64,000 bases of DNA from Macrosoma leucophasiata (lineage: Eukaryota > Arthropoda > Insecta > Lepidoptera > Hedylidae): contig JAWQUS010000020.1 of the NCBI GenBank assembly GCA_036365455.1, forward strand, positions 97,001 through 161,000, written 5' to 3'. This document shows, in pieces, positions 23,201 to 35,200 of this stretch. Positions within the stretch are counted from its first letter, which is position 1. Each line of letters starts with the position of its first letter. A program made the translations under genes and the position numbers. The notes beneath the pieces are model-generated. The model was not told the origin of the DNA. It did not search any database and saw only the letters and a program-made list of their open reading frames with translations.

Positions 23201-26200
23201 CTGTTTGTTTCCGTAATGCAATAACCAGAGACTGGTTTAACGCTATTACTGAACTGCCTGCATGACTTAATTATATTTCCTTTAGAATGTATCTGTTACT
23301 ACTTAGTTATGTTAATGAATAAGTTTCGCTTTTTGGCTACCCTTCCTTTTTTTTTTAAAATTCTTTGTAAAAACTTTTTATTTTGTTTGTCAGACTTTGC
23401 TAATCAAGAGCCTTGTGTTACAGATGTTATATGCGAAAGCTCCTAAATGGTGTATAGCTTTAACTATTATATTTGTATGCAGTTATATTTTCACTGTCTG
23501 CTTTCCAAAAATAATAAAATAAAATAAAATTAAAAAAAAAAAAAATAATGTATGGATGTATTAATAGTATCATAATTTGGTTCTTTTCTATTCACTTTAA
23601 AGACCAGCGGGGTATCATCGGCAAATAATATTGTTTTGAACTCACTGATGGGCATCAAATGGAGCAAATCATGTATATATACTAAAAACAGAAATGGACC
23701 TAATATTTCTACTTTAGAGCCTGGTGATTTTACTCCGTTAGCTTGTATTTTTGTTTCCCGGTTTTATAGATAAGATTTAATAAGATGAAGGGCTTTATTT
23801 CCAAGCCCATGGTGCTCAAGTTTGCACATTAACGTATTATGGTCCTCGCAGTCAATTCCTTTGAGCTACTTTTGAACCGAACTCCTACTCTCATGCATTT
23901 CGAAATTAGTTATTTTCATCAATAATTATCTTGTTATTTAAAGTATTAGTTATAGTGTGAATGTGTTTGTGGTGTGGTGTTGTGTTGTGTTGTGTGGTGT
24001 TGTGTGGTGTTGTGTGGTATTGTGTTGTGTACCGACCTGGTGCGGCCGACAGAGAGGTCCCGCTCGCGCCACTCGCCGTTCTCGCATTCGTCGCTGATGT
24101 CCTCTTCTGCAACACAACTCATATTCTTTTAAACTATTTTTCTCATTCTACTATTCTATCGATATTTAAGTGCGAGATGTACCTACCGATGAGACCACGA
24201 TTTTACTTTGATCGAAGATCTAACTCCAATACATTGTTAACCTATAATACTCTAATTTTTCTTTGGGAAGTACATCTTCTCTTAGAAGTTAAATAGGAGT
24301 CATTCAATAAAAATCATTTACTGCTATCAAAAAAGCAATAAACGTCCTAAAACACTACCTTGAGGCACGCCATATTTGATTTGTTTAAACTGTGACAAGT
24401 AATTAAGTTCTTTTCTTTTACTATGACATAAAGTTAAAAGTAATTGAGGTCGGCTGTGACCTCAAATCTGAGTGCAGTATCCACCTCGTTCGACCTTACT
24501 AAATAATACGAGGTGGATCCAAAAGTTCGAAGCCCGACCAAGAAAATGTAAGAAAAGTGGGTCTAAATTTATTTTTATTTTTCGACATAGTCTCCATCTA
24601 GCTCAACACACTTCTTCCACCTGAACTGCAACTTGTTTATCCCCTCGAAAAAAAAAAGACTCCGGAAGGTCGGCGAAATACTCGTTTACTGCGACTATCA
24701 CCTCATCTTTGGTCGAAAATTTCGAGCCACCCAAATGTTTTTTAAATTTGGAAATAAATGATAATCTGAGGAGGCTGAATCCGGCGAATAAGGTGGTTGG
24801 GGCAGCAATTCGTAGCCACAATCATGGATTACAGACATTGTTTCAACCGAAGTGTGAACATGTCTTGATGGAACAAAACTTTCTTACGCAACATTCCCGG
24901 CCTTTTTTCTTTTATTTCTTCTCGGAGTCTTCGTAAAAGGTTACAATAATAACTAGAATTAATAGTTTGACCTTTCGGTAAATAATCTACAAAAATAATG
25001 CCCTTCGCATCCCAAAAAACAGAAGCCATGACTTTGTTAGTCGACAAAACGACCTTAGCCTTTTTCGGTGTAGGTGAGTCAGATCTTTTCCACTGTTTGG
25101 ATTGTTGCTTTGATTCAGAAATATGGTGGTGAACCCAGCTTTCATCCATGGTAACAAATCTAGACAAAAAGTCCTCGGGATCAGTCTCAAAAAGTTCCAA
25201 ACAGTCTCGCGAAATTGTGAATCGAACTCGTTTTTGTTCAGCTGAAAGCAACCTCGGGACCCAGCGAGCAGAAACCTTATGGAATCCCAATTCTTTCGTT
25301 ATTATGTGTTGGACCCGGCCATAACTAATGTCTGTTGTCTCAGCTATCTTACCAATGGTCAAACGTCGATCACCCAGTACGAGATCACTAATTTTATCGA
25401 TGTTTTCTTTCGTGGTAGAGGTTGTAGGCCGTCCACTCCTAGGATCATCTTCAATGCTCTCACGACCGCGCTTAAACTCAGCTACCCGCTTCTTGACACT
25501 GGAATACGATGGAGCAGACTCCCCGAAAGTGCCCACCACATCTTGATGAATGTCTTTTGGTGACAGGCCTTTTTTATTGAGGTACTTAATGACTGCACAA
25601 TGTTCAATTTTCTCCATTATTGAAAATCGCGTCAGAATGCTTCAAACAAATAATCACAGAAAATTTATATTGTGCAGTATCGGAATGAAACTGCGCACAA
25701 TAAATTAATATGAGACACACTAACAAATGACGATAAATTTAAAAAGATGTCATATCTCCTTGTAGTTTGGGCCACGAATTTTTGGATCCACCCTCGTATA
25801 AGGTATAAGCCGATCACAAATTCAGTGGTATATTGAACTACAAAATATTTTATTTCAGTCAGTCAGTCAGTTTACAAGCTACCTATAGGGAATGACTTTT
25901 AATTAATATTATTATTATTCAATAGGTATTCATAATAATTATATATGTATGTATCTTCACGCCAGGTCCCTAACGGGGTAGGCAGAGTGTAGAGCGCCAG
26001 ATATCCCGGTTCTGACAAACCTCTCGTGCCTCGTCTACTTTCATCATTCTCTTCATACATACACGCCGATTCCTAAGACTTTTGATCCCACCATCAGACA
26101 GAACTCGACCTATTTGGTCATGGTAGGTCAATCTTGGTCTTCCTGGGCCTCTGCAACCATCCACATTCGTATTTAATACCTGTTTAGTCATTCGCTCATT

Positions 26201-29200
26201 CGACATTATTTCTATATGCCCGAACCATCGGTGCATGCCTTTTTTCATTTTTACACCGATACTATCATTCACACAAAGCCTCTTTCTTACATCTACATTA
26301 CGAACGCGATCGGTGAGAGATACACCGCAGATCTTGCGCAATGATCTCATCTCGACCGCGTTCAACTTACTTTCATGCTCTTTCCTGCATACCCAGCTCT
26401 CGCTTCCATATAAAAGCGTTGGAGTAAGTACAGCATTATGTACGGCTAGTCGCGCCCGCTGGCTGAGATGTTTAGATTCTAGCAGCTTACCCAACGCTCC
26501 ATTCACGCAATTCCCAGCAAGCACTCTTCTTTCTGTGTCATTGGTGTACCTACCGTCCTTGCTAAAAGCACATCCAAGATATACAATTTCATCCACCTGT
26601 TCTAACACTGCATCATCTACTACTACCCTTGCATTTGTTCTCTGCTCATCTCTTTCAAATACTAATACTTTAGTTTTATCCACATTCAATTGTAAGCCTT
26701 TCTCCATCCTCTTTCATGACTGTGACTAGTGCTTGTAGCCCAGATAGTGTAGAGCTAACAATTACCGCATCATCTGCGTAAAGCAGACAGTTCACCACTA
26801 AGTCACCCATACGCACTCCCACATCCATCAACTTCACCCTCTGGAGGCATATGTCCAGATATATGATAAACAGCCTAGACGAAAGCACGCAACCGTGTCT
26901 GACACCGATGTTAACATCAAACCAGGGTGACATGTTACCATCTACCCGCACACATGCTTTACAGCCCACATACGTGGACTGTATTGCACGGAGCAGACTG
27001 CTATCAATACCATACTCTGGCAAAATGTCCCACAGCTCCTTTCGTAATACCCTATCAAATGCTTTCTCCAAATCCACAAAACCGCAGAAAACCTTCTGAC
27101 TCACAGCCAGATGCTTCTCTACGATGTTGCGGAGGGAGAAAACGTGATCCATACATCCTCTTCCAGTTCTGAAACCACCCTGTGCATCCCACAACAACCC
27201 GTCGGACTTCTCTTTCATTCTTCTTTCTAAGACTTTCCCATACACTTTAGCTGCCAAACTGATCAAACTGATCGCTCGATAGCTGGTGCAGTCCATACGT
27301 GAACCCTTGACGCGGTCATCGTGCCTTTATACAAAGGCACGATGACCGCACACCGCCAATCCTTTGGGATTCTGCCGGATCCCCAGCAAAGGTTGCACAA
27401 CACCCAGAAAGAATCCCAAAAGGCAGCACCACCATATTTGATCATTTCGGCAGAAACCTGATCAATACGCGCAGCCTTACCACATTTCAAACTTCGTATC
27501 GCCCATACAATCTCATCTATTGTTATATATCCTCACAAGCCGGCACCGTCAAGTCAGCAACTCAGTCAGCAGTCAGTGTTGTGAGCGTAATCATACATTT
27601 TCTCATAATACTCGCTCCATCGTTTTAACACGTCTTGCGTGTTCTCAAGAATGTCACCCCACCCAACTTAGATTTTATTCTATTCATTCCAGAAACTGGA
27701 GAAGAGCTTGTAATAATGATTAATTTATAAATAAAACTTAACCGATTTTACACATTAAATCTTTCAATTCCTTCATAGAATAAAAGGAAAAATCTATTCG
27801 TCATAAACATGGTAATTCACTTAGCAGAGTTCCAAGTGCAGGCACTACTGAGAAGAACAAACCTACCGAACAAGAGTGTAGCTCTTTTAAGTCAAGATCC
27901 TTAGATCTAATCATTGATATACAAAAAACCCAAGATCAAGCACACTCAACGTCTCAAAACCGTCCGCTCGCAAATAGCGCCAAAATGATAATTTAGCGCT
28001 CATTTCAAATAGTATCACGTCAATCTTAGAGTATCACAGTCAATCTTAGAGTATCACAGTCAATCTTAGATTATCACAGTCAATCTTAGAGTATCACAGT
28101 CAATCTTAGAGTATCACAGTCAATCTTAGAGTATCACAGTCAATCTTAGCGTATCACAGTCAATCTTAGAGTATCACAGTCAATCAGTTCGTACGTCAAA
28201 AATGCCGTCTATACGTCTATACCGATGAAAACGGATGGAATATCGTATAACAATAGTAGATACAAATTACTGAATACACGAAATCACAGTATCACGAAAT
28301 AGCCTGGCAGCGATCGCTATAATCCCAAGACGTATTATCATTAAAATAATCACAGGTCTTATAGTAATTACATTTATATAAACGTTCTTTCATTACTTTC
28401 TTAAATTTATTGATCGATAGACTTTGAACGTTTTTGGGGATTTGATTAAAGAACCGTATACATTGACCTCTGAAAGAATTACTGACCCTATTCAGTCGCG
28501 TTGCATGCATGGACAATTTGTATTTGTTCCTAGTATTTATACTGTGATTGTTACCTATTGTAGGAAACTCATTAATGTTTTTACGGAAATATAATACATT
28601 TTCATAAATGTATTGCGAAGCTACAGTCAAAATATTTATTTCTTTAAATTTATCTCTAAGAGATACCCTTGGACTCAGCCCGTAGATAGCCCGGACAGCT
28701 CTCTTTTGCAGTACGAAAATAGTGTTGACGTCGGTGGCATTTCCCCATAGCAAAATGCCATAGGACATTATACTGTGAAAATAACTAAAATAAACAAGGC
28801 GAGCCGTCTCGACGTCTGTAAATAGTCTAATCTTTTTCACAGCAAATGCTGCCGAACTAAGTCTACTAGCTAATTTGGCAATATGGGGACCCCATTGCAA
28901 TTTAGCATCCACGGTAATGCCAAGAAATACCGTGGACTCTGCGATCTCCAATACTTCCTCATTTATCTTAACATTGGTTTCAACCTGTTTTACGTTAGAA
29001 GTAGTAAATTTAATACATTTTGTCTTACTGCTATTTAACGAAAGGTTATTGGCGCTAAACCAATGAACTATATTAGAGAGAGTATTGTTTACACAGTCAA
29101 AATCTACCTCCTGTCTTTTAATTTTGAACACTAAAGAAGTATCATCAGCAAACAATACTATCTCTTGGCCATAATTCAAAACTATTGAAGTTTGCCGTAT

Positions 29201-32200
29201 TATACTTAGATCGATGAGTGAAGTTATAAACAAAATTAAATCAATATCGCTATATTTACTCATTTATATAACTAATGTTAATCAATAAAGTCTTTTACTT
29301 ACCGAAAGTACGATATTCCATCCGTTTTCATCGGTATAGACGTATAGACGGCATTTTTGACGTACGAACTGATTGACTGTGATACTCTAAGATTGACTGT
29401 GATACGCTAAGATTGACTGTGATACTCTAAGATTGACTGTGATACTCTAAGATTGACTGTGATACTCTAAGATTGACTGTGATAATCTAAGATTGACTGT
29501 GATACTCTAAGATTGACTGTGATACTCTAAGATTGACGTGATACTATTTGAAATGAGCGCTAAATTATCATTTTGGCGCTATTTGCGAGCGGACGGTTTT
29601 GAGACGTTGAGTGTGCTTGATCTTGGGTTTTTTGTATATCAATGATTAGATCTAAGGATCTTGACTTAAAAGAGCTACACTCTTGTTCGGTAGGTTTGTT
29701 CTTCTCAGTAGTGCCTGCACTTGGAACTCTGCTAAGTGAATTACCATGTTTATGACGAATAGATTTTTCCTTTTATTCTATGAAGGAATTGAAAGATTTA
29801 ATGTGTAAAATCGGTTAAGTTTTATTTATAAATTAATCATTATTACAAGCTCTTCTCCAGTTTCTGGAATGAATAGAATAAAATCTAAGTTGGGTGGGGT
29901 GACATTCTTGAGAACACGCAAGACGTGTTAAAACGATGGAGCGAGTATTATGAGAAAATGTATGATTACGCTCACAACACTGACTGCTGACTGAGTTGCT
30001 GACTTGACGGTGCCGGCTTGTGAGGATATATAACAATAGATGAGATTGTATGGGCGATACGAAGTTTGAAATGTGGTAAGGCTGCGCGTATTGATCAGGT
30101 TTCTGCCGAAATGATCAAATATGGTGGTGCTGCCTTTTGGGATTCTTTCTGGGTGTTGTGCAACCTTTGCTGGGGATCCGGCAGAATCCCAAAGGATTGG
30201 CGGTGTGCGGTCATCGTGCCTTTGTATAAAGGCACGATGACCGCGTCAAGGGTTCACGTATGGACTGCACCAGCTATCGAGCGATCAGTTTGATCAGTTT
30301 GGCAGCTAAAGTGTATGGGAAAGTCTTAGAAAGAAGAATGAAAGAGAAGTCCGACGGGTTGTTGTGGGATGCACAGGGTGGTTTCAGAACTGGAAGAGGA
30401 TGTATGGATCACGTTTTCTCCCTCCGCAACATCGTAGAGAAGCATCTGGCTGTGAGTCAGAAGGTTTTCTGCGGTTTTGTGGATTTGGAGAAAGCATTTG
30501 ATAGGGTATTACGAAAGGAGCTGTGGGACATTTTGCCAGAGTATGGTATTGATAGCAGTCTGCTCCGTGCAATACAGTCCACGTATGTGGGCTGTAAAGC
30601 ATGTGTGCGGGTAGATGGTAACATGTCACCCTGGTTTGATGTTAACATCGGTGTCAGACACGGTTGCGTGCTTTCGTCTAGGCTGTTTATCATATATCTG
30701 GACATATGCCTCCAGAGGGTGAAGTTGATGGATGTGGGAGTGCGTATGGGTGACTTAGTGGTGAACTGTCTGCTTTACGCAGATGATGCGGTAATTGTTA
30801 GCTCTACACTATCTGGGCTACAAGCACTAGTCACAGTCATGAAAGAGGATGGAGAAAGGCTTACAATTGAATGTGGATAAAACTAAAGTATTAGTATTTG
30901 AAAGAGATGAGCAGAGAACAAATGCAAGGGTAGTAGTAGATGATGCAGTGTTAGAACAGGTGGATGAAATTGTATATCTTGGATGTGCTTTTAGCAAGGA
31001 CGGTAGGTACACCAATGACACAGAAAGAAGAGTGCTTGCTGGGAATTGCGTGAATGGAGCGTTGGGTAAGCTGCTAGAATCTAAACATCTCAGCCAGCGG
31101 GCGCGACTAGCCGTACATAATGCTGTACTTACTCCAACGCTTTTATATGGAAGCGAGAGCTGGGTATGCAGGAAAGAGCATGAAAGTAAGTTGAACGCGG
31201 TCGAGATGAGATCATTGCGCAAGATCTGCGGTGTATCTCTCACCGATCGCGTTCGTAATGTAGATGTAAGAAAGAGGCTTTGTGTGAATGATAGTATCGG
31301 TGTAAAAATGAAAAAAGGCATGCACCGATGGTTCGGGCATATAGAAATAATGTCGAATGAGCGAATGACTAAACAGGTATTAAATACGAATGTGGATGGT
31401 TGCAGAGGCCCAGGAAGACCAAGATTGACCTACCATGACCAAATAGGTCGAGTTCTGTCTGATGGTGGGATCAAAAGTCTTAGGAATCGGCGTGTATGTA
31501 TGAAGAGAATGATGAAAGTAGACGAGGCACGAGAGGTTTGTCAGAACCGGGATATCTGGCGCTCTACACTCTGCCTACCCCGTTAGGGACCTGGCGTGAA
31601 GATACATACATATATAATTATTATGAATACCTATTGAATAATAATAATATTAATTAAAAGTCATTCCCTATAGGTAGCTTGTAAACTGACTGACTGACTG
31701 AAATAAAATATTTTGTAGTTCAATATACCACTGAATTTGTGATCGGCTTATACCTTATACGAGGGTGGATCCAAAAATTCGTGGCCCAAACTACAAGGAG
31801 ATATGACATCTTTTTAAATTTATCGTCATTTGTTAGTGTGTCTCATATTAATTTATTGTGCGCAGTTTCATTCCGATACTGCACAATATAAATTTTCTGT
31901 GATTATTTGTTTGAAGCATTCTGACGCGATTTTCAATAATGGAGAAAATTGAACATTGTGCAGTCATTAAGTACCTCAATAAAAAAGGCCTGTCACCAAA
32001 AGACATTCATCAAGATGTGGTGGGCACTTTCGGGGAGTCTGCTCCATCGTATTCCAGTGTCAAGAAGCGGGTAGCTGAGTTTAAGCGCGGTCGTGAGAGC
32101 ATTGAAGATGATCCTAGGAGTGGACGGCCTACAACCTCTACCACGAAAGAAAACATCGATAAAATTAGTGATCTCGTACTGGGTGATCGACGTTTGACCA

Positions 32201-35200
32201 TTGGTAAGATAGCTGAGACAACAGACATTAGTTATGGCCGGGTCCAACACATAATAACGAAAGAATTGGGATTCCATAAGGTTTCTGCTCGCTGGGTCCC
32301 GAGGTTGCTTTCAGCTGAACAAAAACGAGTTCGATTCACAATTTCGCGAGACTGTTTGGAACTTTTTGAGACTGATCCCGAGGACTTTTTGTCTAGATTT
32401 GTTACCATGGATGAAAGCTGGGTTCACCACCATATTTCTGAATCAAAGCAACAATCCAAACAGTGGAAAAGATCTGACTCACCTACACCGAAAAAGGCTA
32501 AGGTCGTTTTGTCGACTAACAAAGTCATGGCTTCTGTTTTTTGGGATGCGAAGGGCATTATTTTTGTAGATTATTTACCGAAAGGTCAAACTATTAATTC
32601 TAGTTATTATTGTAACCTTTTACGAAGACTCCGAGAAGAAATAAAAGAAAAAAGGCCGGGAATGTTGCGTAAGAAAGTTTTGTTCCATCAAGACATGTTC
32701 ACACTTCGGTTGAAACAATGTCTGTAATCCATGATTGTGGCTACGAATTGCTGCCCCAACCACCTTATTCGCCGGATTCAGCCCCCTCAGATTATCATTT
32801 ACTTTGTCTTTAAGGTCCTCAACACTTGTAAATTCGTTAAAATAAACCAATGACTTCACATGACCCCACATAAAAAGTCAAGAGGGGTCAAGTCAGCTGA
32901 CCTAGGTAGGAGGCCACTGCACTGTCCGCCACGTTCCAATACCGAAAAGACATCGAGCGCACTACGACCACACCGCGGACACTCCGCCAAAATTCCATAC
33001 AAACGCTTAATTTGGTTTCTATCCATCAGTGACGTGTACACGCGCACCTGTGTGCGTAGCACGTACAAAATACCAACCGTCGCCCATAAGAGAGGAAGGG
33101 GTTGTGTATGTGTGCAAATCGGGCGGGACGTCGAAGTGTCCATTCTATACGAAGTATTATTACATATTCTCTGCTACGAGCGACCCGACCGGCGCGTGGC
33201 TGACCAGGTGGTGTACTAACTGGCCACTCGGCCGCGCGCACGGCGCCTCAGGTAGAAGCGCACGTAGAATCCACCACTTTCAAGCGGTGTAGTCGTCAAA
33301 GCCAAGTTTTGTTTGTGTGCTTCTGTATTTTCATTTTGTTATTATGTGCGTTCGCGAAGATAGGTCGTAGAAACCGATATAGTGTTTGAGAAGAACTTTA
33401 TCGTGCTCGGAATGAGACTCATATTTCTTAATTTTATTTCATAAATACTCGAATCGCATTTTATGGATCTTTTGTGATAGACATAAGTCTCATTTTCGTT
33501 TGTATTGACTGTTCACCAAATGAGTGACTACAATTTACTCAATTGTAATTAATTTTGGGATAAAATATAACATAAATTAAAAATACCTGAAATAGATTCT
33601 AACTAACTAGTTTCGGCTTGTACATTCAATCCTGTCAAATGTTGTACAATTATTTGATAATTGACATAGACTAAGTGACCTAATTTGTTAGTAATACGTA
33701 TTACTGACAAGTTATGGATTTTATATTATTTAATAAATGAATAAAATTATTTTTATTCATTTATTAAACAACTTATTAAATTACTTTTTGCATATTGTTT
33801 TGAAAAGAGAACTTAAAGTCCTACAACTAAGGTTCACTATGTATAATGTGTTATCTACTCGTATAACAACGTAAGTACAACTGACGACAGTTTCAAGTGC
33901 AAAGTTTGTTCGAGACTGTGCATCTTGGGTTTTTGTATATCAATGGGTCTAATACAAATAGGAATTTAAACTTCATTTCCTTGCCGGTGAATATTTTATG
34001 GTGAACACGTTAGAAGTTTCGACTTGGAATCCTAGATTAGAATTTTGTCGGCATTGTTGTAATTTCAAGTTTAGAACTGATTTCAGAGGAACTCAACACA
34101 ACATTAGATTTTTTTTCGACTAATTCTATCTTAATTGTAAAATGATTATTGAAGTAGCAAAATTCAGTTTCAAATAATGTGTAAAGTACCAACGTGAAAA
34201 AATACACAATTCCCACTAGAATGTACGAGTTATAAAAAAATATTTATTCTCTTCTCTATTATAAAACAAATACGTAAATAATATCGCATCGTATAGTTCA
34301 TCGGTTGGTAAGTTTCCAGCGAGAAATATATTTTTTTTTATATTTTTTATTAGAAATCAGTAGTTACCTTCATCGGAATCATCATCCCCGTAGAGCGACA
34401 GGTCTCTCGAGTCCAGTTCGTCCTGCAGGTCCCCCTCCCCCTCGCCCCCCTCCCCCGCCCCCTCCCCTTCCCGCTCGCTCTCTCCCGCTCCCTCTCCCGC
34501 CGCGCTCCTCCCTCCGTCTCGCTCGTCCCCACCCTCCTCCCCGCTGATTACACAAATATATTTTTAAACAAATAATAAATAGCATAGTTCATTTCATAGC
34601 ATTTGTTTTTACTGATAGTAGAGCTTCAGTGATGGAGCTCGTGGGCATAGGCACCACCGCAACAGCTAAATTTCATGCCGCTAAACGATAGTATTGTACG
34701 GTACGGCCCCTAATTTCCGGCACAGACGCATAATACCCTAGGCCTCAAGAGTGGCAATGCATCTTGCTTGCGTGCTGCATCTTTTTACTGGTGGTAGAGC
34801 TCCAGTGACGGAGCTCGCGGGTGTAGGCACCACAACATTACCTAATATACTTGCCGCTAAATGGTCGTGTTCAGCACTATCGTGTTCCGGTCAGGTGGTA
34901 ATGTACGGCCTTGTAATTTCCGGCACAGAGGCACAATACCTTAGGCCTCAGAAGTGGTAACGCATCTGTATTTTGACCTCTGGTCTTTATGTGGGTGTTT
35001 ATAGGCTGCAGTCATCACTTAACATCAATGTGAACTGCATGCTTGTTTGCCACTTACATTACATAAAAAAAAAACCTACATTGAAATCTCTATTTCGTCC
35101 TGTAAAAAGTAATAATAATAATAATATATTCTTTATTGTACACCAACTTATGATAAGAGACAGAGAAATAAGAGACACAATATACAAGAGGCGGTCTTAT

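Larger units (their letters stand above)
20418..24036 (-). other. srGAP intron 13
   Basis: Filled mainly by a CR1/jockey-like LINE on the opposite strand (about 20850-23545), a second RT fragment (23580-23880) and a TGTGT minisatellite next to exon 13. Confidence 0.7.
24755..28247. repeat. Left arm of 3.49-kb near-perfect inverted repeat
   Basis: Each position x pairs with 57556 minus x in the right arm (29309-32801). Open frames of 262, 245, 206, 164, 75 and 67 codons recur identically in both arms on opposite strands. I found one mismatch, 24772 against 32784; I did not check every base. The arm holds most of a mariner, a LINE (about 25925-27500), a LINE 3' tail and a 20-bp tandem repeat. 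Confidence 0.95.
29309..32801. repeat. Right arm of 3.49-kb near-perfect inverted repeat
   Basis: Reverse complement of 24755-28247. The outer end at 32801 falls inside the mariner transposase; beyond it the sequence is unrelated to the left flank. Confidence 0.95.
24107..34367 (-). other. srGAP intron 12, containing the large inverted duplication
   Basis: The 10.3-kb intron holds a mariner, the 3.49-kb inverted repeat with its LINE spacer, a third transposase fragment (32810-33032) and about 1.3 kb of AT-rich sequence. A short RT remnant ([10 protein letters not shown], minus strand) lies near 24330-24400. The family domain order puts SH3 exons here, but I see no SH3-like or GC-rich exon in this interval. 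Sequence 33400-33680 is an empty-site relative of the hAT target at 2773-5077. Confidence 0.65.

Noticed and set aside
28013..28190. Possible CRISPR-like array of 20-bp repeats
   Set aside because: The units are directly contiguous with no unique spacers, and the genome is eukaryotic; it is a simple tandem repeat.
33180..33290. GC-rich patch in srGAP intron 12 as the missing SH3 exon
   Set aside because: Minus-strand frames contain stops and show no ALYDY-like or WW motif.
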